Source: Ceratothoa steindachneri (lineage: Eukaryota; Arthropoda; Malacostraca; Isopoda; Cymothoidae). Taken from it: a stretch of DNA of 64,000 bases. The stretch spans positions 72,636,920 through 72,700,919 of the forward strand of contig OZ018323.1 of assembly GCA_963969495.1 (NCBI GenBank). The letters are read 5' to 3'. The notes under the pieces are model-generated. The model was not told the origin of the DNA, did no database searches, and worked only from the letters and a program-made list of their open reading frames with translations. Below are positions 1 through 11,260 of this stretch, one piece after another. Both the position numbers and the translations under genes were made by a program. The number at the start of each line of letters is the position of its first letter. Within the stretch, counting starts at the first letter, position 1.

Positions 1-180
1 ACTACCTGAGTGGCGGAGAGATCAAACATGGTAGGCAGTTACTGCCGTTTGCCGGCTACCGTTCTCACGATTCTCCTTATGGGGCTCGCTTCTTCGGCTT
101 TCTCCACAATGGAGGGGAGGACTTTAAGTAATATGTCCGCCTGGCCGTCCGGGATGCTTTATGTAGCCATTTCTCTACAC
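1..180. other. GC-richer unidentified stretch at left edge
   Basis: The first 180 bases are clearly richer in G and C than the DNA that follows, which suggests the tail of an element cut by the window edge. A 107-codon plus-strand frame (10-333) runs through it but continues into AT-rich DNA with no recognisable motif. The minus strand also gives readable stretches that I cannot assign. It may be a fragment of a retroelement. Confidence 0.25.
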
Positions 181-2238
181 CTGTATTTTGTCATAAATAG
201 AAAGAATTTTGTAAAAATAAATGTATTTCTTTTTCCCGTAACTGAGGAGGATGTAGTAAATAGCCGTCAAAATGGATGCAAAATTAGTCAACAAGCGATT
301 CAACGGTATAATACAACAAAGCATTTTAACTAATCAGATCAAGCAAAAATTAAGTAAAGAATTTTACGCAGGTTAATATAGTTAAAACCAGAGTAGATAA
401 ATATTTTTCACTGGTAAATGTAACTTAGTAGAAGCACTGTTGAAGAATATTTTATAAAAACAGAACGGAGCAAAGATACATTAGGCAGCAGACCTTCCCC
501 TTCCCCAAATGCAAATGCTACAGCTGATATTTGTGTGTAGAAATTGAGTGCAAATCTTATTTTTATATATTCTTTTCTGGGTTTCCTATCATTTATATTT
601 TCAACACTTTTTTACACTTAAATATCTACGGTTTAGACTATAATGTTTTAGGTTACTTGAATTAGAATTTTTAATTATAATTTAAAATGTATAAGGTGTT
701 GAGTTACATTATATTTTATGTTATCTTCATAATTAATGTACGCCAAATACTTTCCTGAAACCTCTATTTATTAACAACAAAATCACACGACACCAGGAAT
801 AATTTATATAAGAAAACTCAGGAGGAAAGCAGGTTAACACTTTTGGAGATTTATACCAATTAAAAAGAGGTAAAGGCGAATAAAGGGTAACCTCTTGCTA
901 GCTAATTTGGAAAAACCTTTGAAACAGTTTACCCAAGTTAAACCAAGTGAAAAGGGATAATTTATTCTTAGATCAAGGAGTATAAAGAGACGTCTTCACT
1001 GGAATATGGGATAGATTGGGCGGACACAGAGCTCATTTTATTCTGCTACTCTAGTAAAGAAAGTCAAGCCACGTATCGAGTGATTGTTTGATAGGTATTG
1101 TCCATTAACAAGAAACTTTGCTTGTTGACTGCATTCTCTGACTATCTGATGAGGTTCGCTTCATATCCTTTCTCATTAGTCATTAAATGAAATCATGTTG
1201 CCATTTTATTTAAGACATAATTACAATGTACATGTGTTGAAGTACTTTATTTAATTTTATCTTCAGTACATTAGATTTGATCAAGTTTGCGATTAAACGC
1301 CATATTACTACTAATCATCTCGTAAGACGCCGAATCATGGCAGTCCCTCACTTGATTTTTATATTTTTCATTCCCAATTCTTTCTTTGCTGTGAAAACAC
1401 TATTTTGGATTACTTTCCTTTCATGTTAGTGGAATCATTGTAATTTTTTCAATCTTGCTAAATGGCAAATTTGAACAAAAAATTGAAAAGTTTTTTAATA
1501 TCATTGCCTGAAGAATTTCTTTTCACCGACATTAATGAAATATTGAATTATGATTTTCTTTCTTAGAAATTTTACAATTAGCAAGGCCTTAACATCATTA
1601 TAGTTTTTTCGATATGAAGAAACCACCTTTCAATCAACTTCTAATGGGAAATATTGATGTTTATTCTTTATAGACACTAAGCAGACACACATAGCTCACT
1701 TACTAGCATTTAAATTCATGTGATCATTAAGAACTGAATCAAAACATAAGACTGATATATTTATTCGAGGGGAAAGGTGCGTCTTAAGAAAACCGATGAA
1801 TGGTTTTTATTATTTTTGTTACTTAAATTACCGAGTCATTGATGGATCTTTTCATGATTCCCCTCTTGCACTGGTCTTAATTAGAAGTTATAATCTCTGC
1901 ACCTACATGATTTATTTAATATTTGAAATAATGAATATTAATCAGCCCTGTAATTGAAACTCTTCAGTATAAGGTGGGACAAAAGAAAATAACTACCTCA
2001 TTTCTCTGAATTAAGTAAAAATAACATTTTAAAATCTATTTTCAAGATGTAGCACATGTAGCATAACCCAGTAAAAAGATGATTTCTACTAGTGCAATGA
2101 AGAAGGCAAATTTTGGAAAGGCAGACAAAATGTCTATATAATTTTGGATCAGTTAAGCCCATAAAATTTACTCGAAGATTGTGAAGAATGTTAAAAAATA
2201 AGATTTATGATACGATTCGAGGAAGACGAAGATTAAAA

Positions 2239-2240
<2 letters not shown>
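181..2240. other. AT-rich DNA without recognised gene
   Basis: I see no open frame with protein character, no RNA gene and no clear repeat pair in this stretch. Base composition is uniformly AT-rich. Confidence 0.5.

Positions 2241-2241
<1 letters not shown>

Positions 2242-2282
<41 letters not shown>
2242..2282. repeat. (TA)n microsatellite
   Basis: About 41 bases of uninterrupted TA dinucleotides, the first of several such tracts in the window. Confidence 0.95.
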
Positions 2283-2285
<3 letters not shown>

Positions 2286-2549
2286 GGTTTGTTTAGATAA
2301 TACATAAGTATCAATGCTTTTTATACTGAGTTATATGGTAAATTACTACTTATTAAGAGTAACTAGGGTGTTTTCAAAAAACGAAAATAAATAATCTCAT
2401 ATGAAATTTAATTCTCTTCTATAGCTGAAAATATTGCAAGAAATTCCAACGGCAAAAAGGGAATATGAAAATGTTTGAGCTTTTTTATATATATTTGTAA
2501 AGTTTGGCTATGGCCACACCAAAATAGGCTTATACATTAAGTAATTTAG

Positions 2550-2990
2550 GTAGGGAGATTTTCGACAGTTTTTTTATCCTTTTGATGGGCCGTGCGGAAA
2601 AGGTGCCAATTGATGAAAAAAACTTTGTGTTAAAATGACTTTGCTCTACCAGGATAATTTTAGCCTGGGCATCGAGCTTGAAAATTCAAAACTTACCTTG
2701 AAAATGGCCAAAATATATATAAACCCCAAATAATTCTCTGCAAGAAAGTTACTTGCGGGTAGCACTAGTAATTGTGATTTATGTTTAAATTTTAGTTATG
2801 TAAAACCTTTGAATTAAATAACTATATCTTCAGCTGGCGCAAGAAGAAGCAAATAAAAAATGAGACATTTTCAACTTAAACTGCAAAATTTGCCAAAAAT
2901 TTGATTTTAATTGAGAAGTTTGCGGGTAATTTGCAAATAATAGTCTATAATGTCAAGAGCTAATGGTAGGAATTTCGTAGCAATAGAAAG
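2550..2990 (+). repeat. Left long terminal inverted repeat
   Basis: It pairs in reverse complement with 4590-4985. The best-conserved inner block ends in TTTTAATTGAGAAGTTTGC, matched by TTTTAATTAAGAAGTTTGC in the inverted right copy. Confidence 0.7.
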
Positions 2991-3759
2991 ATTTTTTCAC
3001 TTGCGCATACGCCTTATGTTAGTTTACATTCCTAAACCAATCTCTGATATGCGAGTGATTAAATAACTTGTTTGTTTATAAATGCATTGTATCAAGCTTT
3101 TGCAATTATAAATCGACATGGTTTAAAACCACATATTATCTGGTTGTTAGATGTTTTCCTAATGTGTAGCTACTGTGTGTGTACGTAACTGCGTGTGTTT
3201 GTGGCATCACCCTACACTGCCCACTCTGGTCTCTCACACCATTCTCAGGGAGGTTTCTCCTGTAACGCGTAGTTTCGCACGGTAAGTCTTTGAGAGAGGT
3301 TCTATTTCTGTTAAGCACAATGCAAATGACCTCCGAAACGACAGAGTAAGCTGTTAAAAAATCAATGTTCGTGACTCTTTTAAAACTTAACGAAGGAAAT
3401 CTTCCCGCATTTGTAGATATTTAAAAGCATGTTCTTGGGAAAGAATTGAGCTGAAGATGGCTTTAAAATTAAGAACCACTTTGCAGTGATATTTGAACGA
3501 ATGTCTGCTCTCAACCTTTACGAATTTGTGGCTTGTAAATGAAAAAAAATATTTGCATATATCCAAAACAACACATGTGCCTATATAAGAGAAACAATTG
3601 CTAAATGATCAGTAGAATTGCAGGAAAAATGGTAATTATGTATAGGAATCGATGCCAGTACAACGTCAAAATTATTAAAAAAATGAGGAGAAACGAGATA
3701 AAATAGAATTCCATCAGCAAGTGATTAAGCTGAACACTTAAAAACAACCGTCCTGCAGT

Positions 3760-4350
3760 TAGATGACATCTGATCAAAGTTCAGCATCCTCAACAGACTG
3801 CTCTGACAATGAAAATGAATTAAGTGATATAAAAAGAAAAGAACAGCCGGTAACTCATCCTCTTCCAGCTGTAGCTGAATTATGCGACAAAATTGTCATT
3901 TCCGATTGAAAAGCAGCAAGTATTGGTATGCAACTTTGAAAGATCTTAGCAGAGACCACAAATATGTTGTGGAAGCTAAAAATTGTCTTTCAAGTGAAAT
4001 TTGCAAAGAATTCTTTGCTTTGCTAAACCCTAGGGAATTAAGTCACTCATGGTGGCTACTTTTTCTAAAAGACTTCTCAGACTTGACATGGCAACCAACA
4101 ATTCTTGAGATAATTTCAAGAAAATCGTCCAGTAATGCAGAAATAAAAGGAAATGTAAAACATCAATCGACTATAGATTTTACTGCTAATGATATTCCAA
4201 GTCACACTCAAGATGTAGAAGATTGATTAAACTAGTGACCGAAGCATCAGAGAATGTATGTGCCTTAGCTAAAAGAGTTGAATACATTAAAGTGACACTT
4301 GAATCACGGCGAAAGATACTTCGTTATAAGAGAAAAAAGGAGTTTAGTTA
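3760..4350 (+). pseudogene. Broken ORF of unnamed repeat-borne protein
   Basis: This is the only coding remnant inside the long-TIR element. A first frame starts at an ATG near 3762 with an acidic, Ser-rich N terminus and stops near 3889. Coding character shifts to the frame at 3882-4226, which carries DLSRDHKYVVEA and NPRELSHSWW. It then shifts again, where TFSKRLLRLDMATNN reads well in a third frame from about 4058. A last piece, LVTEASENVCALAKRVEYIK, is readable near 4230-4300. At least two frameshifts therefore break the gene. The central motif resembles, from memory, an uncharacterised protein found in many copies in invertebrate genomes; I cannot name a function. Its position between inverted repeats makes a transposase or accessory transposon protein plausible, but no catalytic triad is visible. 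Confidence 0.5.
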
Positions 4351-4589
4351 AATAAAATTCAGGTAAAAAAGGCTAGATTGGTCCGACTAAGGTGAAACTT
4401 GACATATGGACACTCCCTGTAGGGAGTTCTGGATCATTTTTCAAATTATTTATTTGAAAAATAAACGAAAAACCCTATATAGCTAGACAAAAGAAAACTT
4501 TTGCGATGCCTATCATGCATTTTTTGTAAGTTAACGAGTATTATCAAATTCTCGTGCTACTGTGAAACATTAATATTTTCTCTCTAGTT

Positions 4590-4985
4590 CAATCAACCTA
4601 GAGAAGCTGAACAATTTCCTTTATAACCTCGAGATTTTACCATATGATCTTGACATTATAGACAATTGCTTGCAAACTACCGGCAAACTTCTTAATTAAA
4701 ATCCAATTTTTGTCAATTGGTGCAGTTTTAGTCGAAAATGTGGCATATTTCTTTTTTTTTGCTCCTTCTCGCGCTCCTTAAAAATATGGTTATTTAATAC
4801 CAAATATTGGGGTGTTACCTATATTTTGCCTATTTTAAAAGGCTCTTTTTCAAGTTCGATGCGCGGCCTAAATGTCTAGGCGTACAGAAAAATGGTCTTA
4901 ACAAAAATATTATCTAACCAATTGACAACTTTTTCGCACTGCCCATCAAACAGATTGTAAAAAAGTGGAAAATCACCCAACTCTA
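4590..4985 (-). repeat. Right long terminal inverted repeat
   Basis: Inverted partner of 2550-2990. The reverse complement starts TTGGGTGATTTTCCAC and contains TTTGATGGGCAGTGCG, GCATCGAACTTGAAAA and GTCTATAATGTCAAGA, each with a counterpart in order on the left. Confidence 0.7.
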
Positions 4986-4989
4986 GTAA

Positions 4990-7689
4990 GTATCTTGTTT
5001 TTGAAGCAATCATCTTCGAATCATTTATAATTTAAAAACTCTCAATAGATTTCTTATTGAAATTTTGGATCAAGTTTTCAGATTACCGTATTCATACACA
5101 GTTTTCTGATGTGGGCTGAGCTATCTTTCCTGAATATAAATAAATAGCTCTATATGTGTCGATCAATTTTTATCCACTTAGAGAATTATTTCAGATTCAT
5201 TACATTTGTGAACAAAAATATCGCTTTATTCCGTGATCTCTGAAATTAAAATAGTTACTCAAGAAAATTATTTTTTTTACATAACATGAAGTTTAAATAT
5301 GTGATAACATGATAAAAATAACTCTACATAATACTCATGACTCGTTAGTAGGAAACGACCCTCGCCCTTATTCCTCAGATTATCTGCAGATGCACAATAT
5401 GGTGGACTTTTAACACTCTCAATAACAAGTTCTAATATTACACGTAAGCCGCACTCTACTAAGTACAAAGCATTTTCTCTTTAAAACTTAATTTGAGAAA
5501 TTATTGTGAAATATATATTACTAAATTTTGAAAAATTCATCATATTGAAATTCATTGCATTCAATAAGGGGCATATATTTATATTAAATTTCTGATAGCT
5601 GTGGTTTTATATAATATACATGATTAGCATCCTGCTTCAAAATATTTCAGGAAGCATAGGCTCGATTTTTAATCTACTAGATCTTTTGGCTCTTACTTCC
5701 TTATAGTAGTATAATTTTATAACAATGCACATACCAAACCTAAACTTTAGCAAGGTTTCCCGCAAATATTAATATTAGACGGCTTTTTTTCTTAGATATC
5801 GCTAAATCAATTCAAAATGAGTGAAAATACAAAGAAATCAGTGTCAATGACTGTCATCATTCGTTTTCTCATAATACATTCCCGACTGTAAAATTTCCTT
5901 TTGTGTGATTTGTGGATATAACTTTTATTATTTTTTGTAATCCAGCTTGAAAAGACTTTTGCAATTCTTTGTAATTTATTGTATTTTCCCCTAACCTAAA
6001 TTGCGTTTGGTATTTATGTATTCAAGAGCTGACAATTTATCGCAACATTACCCCAACCAGTTTAGAGAATGAGAATAAGAGAAAACACGAGTGCTCCTCA
6101 GAAGCTTCATCAGAGAAAGCTCCAGAGAATAGAAACCTCAATAATAAAGAACCCTTCACTACTAAGGTTTTCTCTTATTCTCCCATTCGATTGGTTGTCA
6201 AAGACACCTACGAGTATCGACCCAGGTTATAATAAAGCCTGTCGTCATTGCGTAAATTATATTTATTTTTTACGAATTTTGTGTTTGGTAATTTTTTTAT
6301 TTAGATGTCATTTCCGTTCATAATTATATAATTTTCTACGCTATTCTTCCTTGTCTTGAAATATTGTTTTGGTAGCAGTAATATGTTAAAGTGGTAAACT
6401 CACGTTAAGGAAAAATACTTATCCTTACTCGAACTCTTTCCAACAAAATCCAATTAGAATTAATATGAGTCAAATACAATGGAAAATCTTTAAATTTGTA
6501 TTAATTCTCTGCTCTTAAATCGAAATTTTTTGAATGAAAATATTTTCCTAATTTCCTTGCTGTCATTAGTTTCCTTTTTGTAGAAATCCTTACTCCCGTA
6601 TCTCGGTATATCAATTACATATGTTCTGTAAGAAAAGTCGTCAATTAACGTAATAGATTTATACCATATTAATTTATTTTTTCTCACCATGTATATCGTT
6701 TTTTTCTATTTAACGTTTTTAATTGCTACGTTTGTAGGAAGGGAAATTTTTTTTTATTCTTATTTTCAATAAAATTACAGGGATGGGTTAAATTTCTTTA
6801 TTCCCTCCAAAATATTTTATTTATTATACATACATATTAGTTCAAATGATCTAAGCCTATGTTAAAGTTGCGTCTCTCCTATATATGTATTTAATTACTT
6901 AATCTGATTTGTTTCAACATTTAACAGCAGTTTCCACGTACAATTGTTGAAATTATATATATGGCATTTTGCATACTTTCTGGACATAGGTTAGTTAAAT
7001 ACTACATTAGTTTAAAAAATTAATTATAGTGATCAAAAGTGAATACCGCTTAGACAAATGTAAACTTTTAGAGATATATAAAGAAAGAACTGTCAAAAAA
7101 TGCCTTTGAATTGGTATAGTTACATTATTTACGACATAAACAAGATAGTTCCTATAAATTAAAATTACAACGTCTTTTCTAAGGACAGTTTTCCTTTCCT
7201 AGCCCTCCATTTCTCCCCAGCTAAACTAATTTATAAATATCAGTCCTTGTACAAATTTTATGATTAGTTGTAAAATTTCTCATAAGTAACTTGACTTATG
7301 CGTTGCATTTTCTTTGAATTTACTCTGTAAATCCTCCTCCGTGTAGTAGTTTAAATGATTCTGCGCAACTATGTGATTGTAGATCAATCCTGAATCCAGC
7401 AATCTATGGATTATATTGTGAGTATTGCAGTGTGGTACCCAGATTATTGGTTTATAATCATCAAGTAGACACTTCCTTTGTTTTTATATAGAAAAACAAT
7501 GGGATTAAAGTTCATCTTCTCCTCAGAAATAGCGTTGTCAAAGAGAATATAAGTGTAGGCATTTAGATATCTAGTTACAGGGAGCCAGCAAGGACTACTT
7601 AGTAAACTCAAATGCCAGTCCCATTTTATACTAATATGCTAGTAGTCCTCCTTTGGAGATTGTTACCTCGATGCTCACTCATGCGATAT
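4990..7689. other. AT-rich DNA without recognised gene
   Basis: Small frames (for example 5277-5468 minus, 6069-6323 plus, 6490-6690 minus) show no motif and have the composition of the surrounding noncoding DNA. One inverted repeat near 6.1 kb is listed separately. Confidence 0.5.
6071..6182. repeat. 16-bp perfect inverted repeat, 80-base spacer
   Basis: GAGAATAAGAGAAAAC (6071-6086) and its exact reverse complement (6167-6182) could form a hairpin. The similarity extends a few bases outward with a 2-base gap. It could be the remains of a small foldback element; no coding content lies between the arms. Confidence 0.7.
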
Positions 7690-10270
7690 TCAATCCACAA
7701 CAGGGTTTTGTATTATAACAATCAAATTGTTTGGAAAATTTCGTGATTTTTGTTTTTAAAATTATTTACACTAATAGCTAACATTTACTAGTTCCTCTGT
7801 GAGTGCGTTCCATTTATCAATGATTTTAAAGCTGAGAATATTTAGCCAATGTTCGTTTGAAAACTCCCTCCTTTCAGTTTGAAACCTATGTAACGCGTGA
7901 TGCCATGGTCGTACTTAACATAATATTCATAATTTGCGTTTTCAAAATTATTTAAAACTTTGAATACTTCGATAATCTCACCTCGCAATCGCCTAGTTTG
8001 AGAGTAAGGAAATTTAATATATTTAATCTTTCAATATACGACGTATTTGTAATCGATAAATAATTAGTGTATTTGCCTTTCATTGAATTCATTTAATTTA
8101 ATGAGGTTTACATGTCTATAAGGTGACCACAATTGTATCGCGTATTCCAGCTGTTGACTTACTAAACTTCTATATAGAGGTAATATTATATCATGGTGTT
8201 TGTAATGAAAACTTCTCACAATAAATCCAAGCATTCATTTCTGCCTTTTACACGCTTCATCACACTAAACTCAAGAACATTTGAAACACGCACCCCTAAA
8301 TCTTGCACTTAGTCAGGAGATAAGAATTTTAACAGCCATTTCATAATTAAAACTTGGGTTTTTTCGTCCTATGTGCATAGCTTTATACTTATCTAAATTG
8401 AATTTCATCTTCCATTTATTAGACCATTTGAAGATTTTATTTAGATCCCGCTGAATCAATTTGCTATCGTACTTATTTAAAATTTTATCCCTATTTTTTG
8501 TGAGGTCCACAAATTTTCATAATCTACCAAGTAGGCCAGTCTTCATATCGCTTCCATAAATAAGGAAGAACAATTTTCCCAACACAAACCCCTGGGGCAC
8601 GCCACTAGTTATATATTTGCACTCCAAAAATTTACCGTTCAAAACTACACCTTGCTTACGATTACTTAGCCACGACTCTATCCATGGCCGAGGTATACCC
8701 TAATTTCACGAGCAAAATGATTTGTTAGTAATTACCTATGAGGAACGGTGTCAAATGCCTCAGTAAAGTCTAAGTAAACTATGTTATATCGTTTACATAA
8801 ATAAGAAACAACAATGGTCCAAAAACTGATCCCTGGCGTACGCCGCTAGCTACATTTTTCCCCTCCTAAAATTTAGTGTTTAAATTTATTCTTTGTTTAC
8901 GATTACTTAGCCACGACTCTATTCATTGGAGAAGGTTTACCCTAATTGCATGTGCAAAAGGTTTAGTTTGTAATCGCATAAGGAGGAACCGTGTCGAATG
9001 CACTAGTTAAGTCAAAATAAATTATGTCAAAAGATCTTCTTTCGTCATAGCTTTTAATCTTGCTGTTATAAAGTTAAAAAAAATTAGTTAATCATGGACG
9101 TTTCTGGCGCGCTGTTTACTATCAGTTATCTATAAGATTATGGGCTTTCAAATGATCGATCACCCTTTCTCGAATGGCGGATTCTATTAATATACCTACG
9201 ATGAATATTAAACTTATGGGTCGATAATTAGACTGGAGTTCTTTTTTTCTTTTCTCAAAAATAGGAGTTATATTCGCTAGCAAAAAATCTAATGAGACAA
9301 AAATGTCTCTTTATTCTGTGCAAAAGGTTTAGTTAGTAATCGCTTATAAGGAACGGTGTCGAATGCCTTAGTGAAGTCTACGTAAATTATGTCCAAAGAT
9401 CTTCTTTCGTCATATATTTTAATCATGCTGTCTCAAAATTCAAAAAGATTAGTTAAGCATTCACGTTTCTGGTGACAGCCCTGTTTAATATCACACATGA
9501 GATTATGGGCTTCCAAATGATCGATCTCCCTATCTCGAATGACGGATTCTATTAATATACCTACGATGGATATTAAACTTTTAGGACGATAATTGAACGG
9601 AAGTTCTCTTTTTCTCTTCTTAAAAATAGGAGTTATATTCGTTAGATTAAAATCTAATGGCGCGATACCTTCTTCTAAACATTTCTTAAGAAATTTCGTT
9701 AGCTGCCTCACTAACACGTTTAGAATTTCTTTTAAATGCGCCGAATAGATTAAATCAGGACCAGGAAATTTACTGGATTTTAACTAAATGATATAAAAAT
9801 CTATTTTTACTTCGAAGAATTAGATATCGGTTAATAAATTATGTTCATTAAATTCAAGAGCGTCGTTCGTTTGTGGTTTATTATGTTCGTCTTTGTTTAT
9901 GAATACCGAAGTAAAAAGTTATTTAAATTTTGGGCACCTTTTATGTATCCAACACTAATTCGTTATTTCCATTTTTGATATTTCCTATTGTTTTCTTTAT
10001 CGAGTTTCTATTTTATTCATAACCGGAAAACTTCTAAGGCTATGTTTACTTTCTCTGGCAAGTTGAATTTCATATTTTATTTAGGGCTTTGTATTTCCTT
10101 CTGACATTCCATTCATTGAACTACGTAAATCTGATTTATTTTCCTCAAATAGGTTACTATTGTGCCACTTGTATGCATATTGCACATTTCTTATCTTTCA
10201 ACCTGACTTCGATATCATGATTCCACAATTTTGGTTTACTCAAGGTGTTTCATTTTTTTTTCGCGGAATA
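7690..10270 (-). pseudogene. Non-LTR retrotransposon (CR1/Jockey-like) RT, decayed mosaic
   Basis: Reading the minus strand from 10270 down, I see a pre-RT region (about 9850-10270), then the RT start in the 9433-9717 frame (LTNITPIFKK followed by FNYRPKSLIS and HLEAHNL). The YVDF...AFDTVP block and a block ending GVPQGFVLGKLFFLIYG follow near 8560-8800. Next comes the post-catalytic segment NKIFKWSNKWKMKFNLDKYK (8313-8510). The C-terminal region is readable near 7800-8080 (IERLNILNFLTLK). The RT region is not collinear: three related segments lie in tandem, about 9310-9780, 8800-9300 and 8290-8790, each repeating part of the NITPIF...DTVP region. Many stops and frameshifts make it non-functional. 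The CR1-versus-Jockey choice is uncertain. Confidence 0.75.
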
Positions 10271-10844
10271 TCCTGCCATTTAATTCTATAAATGCTCAGT
10301 GAAAAATTACCAGCAATGATTAACAATTTGTAAGGTTGGATCCCGCTTCTTCTCTCTAATTTTCAGTTTACGCTATTAAACTCCGCACATTTAGAATTTG
10401 ACACTTTAGTAACATTATTTTTCTTGTTTTTTGGAGAATAATGGCATACTTTATGTATTATCATTTTTTTAACTTACGTCTTGTTCAAAATTCAAAACAT
10501 AATACGAAAACCCTGCGGGCCTATGAGTGATGAGGAAAATCAATCTTGAAGATCTAATGCTGGATGCGCGATTTAATTATGACATATGCATTCTTTTTTA
10601 TGTTTCGTTTAAGTATTTTTCTTCTAATATCTTTAAATAGCTTGTGTGGATTTTAGTGTCTTTTCAGAACATGAACAGGTTCTGGTTAAGTGCGCGGTCT
10701 ATTCAGCTTCGAGCCTTCTACCACACTTAAACTAATTTTGTTTACCTTCACCAAAATCAGAGCAGCTTCACCAATATTAAGGAAACTTAATGAAATTTTG
10801 GCTTCAAAGTATCGATTAACTATAATATATACAAAGCTCATGCT

Positions 10845-11260
10845 AAGCAAGTGGATATGGCGTTAGCCTCTTAACGTTGTGGTGCCAGGTTCAATTCCGA
10901 ATCCCGGCAGGAGTGGACAGAAACGTCAGCGCACGTAGAGATCTGGCTACTGATTGGTGGACGAGCTGTACTCACCCCGTTTTCGGTGGGTAGATTTTAC
11001 ACCTCACACATATTCAATCACAACGCTGCTTTATTTACTCTCCTGCCTTACAGAACTCTCTCTGTGCCACGGAAGCCTACCGATGCGTATCTATACCCAC
11101 GTACCTCTCACGCGGAACAGGTCTCTCTCCATCGAGGTGACGAAGGCTTCCACCTGAACGCTATTTGGTGTCAAAACATAATACTTCTTGGCACCTCTTA
11201 CTTAAAGAGGATCGGCTCGTGGGGCCCCTCGGTTGACCAGCGATTGTCATACTGACCTTA
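10845..11260 (+). mobile_element. tRNA-derived SINE candidate
   Basis: A box-A-like TGGCGTTAGCC (10858-10868) and a box-B-like GGTTCAATTCC (10888-10898, one mismatch to the usual GGTTCGANTCC) sit about 20 bases apart, as in an RNA polymerase III internal promoter. The head resembles a degenerate tRNA gene. The following 350 bases are distinctly richer in G and C than the surroundings and form the presumed body. Two plus-strand frames (10954-11157, 10986-11255) cross it without protein motifs. The 3' end and target duplication are not resolved. It could instead be a tRNA pseudogene joined to an unrelated repeat. Confidence 0.55.

Larger units (their letters stand above)
2544..4986. mobile_element. 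DNA element with about 400-bp terminal inverted repeats
   Basis: The segment is bounded by two long, diverged, inverted copies of the same sequence (about 2550-2990 and 4590-4985). Matching blocks run from the outer ends (GATTTTCGAC on the left against GATTTTCCAC on the inverted right) through TTTGATGGGC-GTGCG to TCTATAATGTCAAGA at the inner ends. The outermost bases read TTTAGGTAGGG on the left and CTAGAGTTGGG on the inverted right. A possible flanking duplication TAAGTA (2538-2543 and 4987-4992) is suggestive, but the exact ends are not resolved. Between the repeats lies the remnant of one coding region (3760-4350). The superfamily is not identified. The low identity of the two repeats indicates an old insertion. 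Confidence 0.65.
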
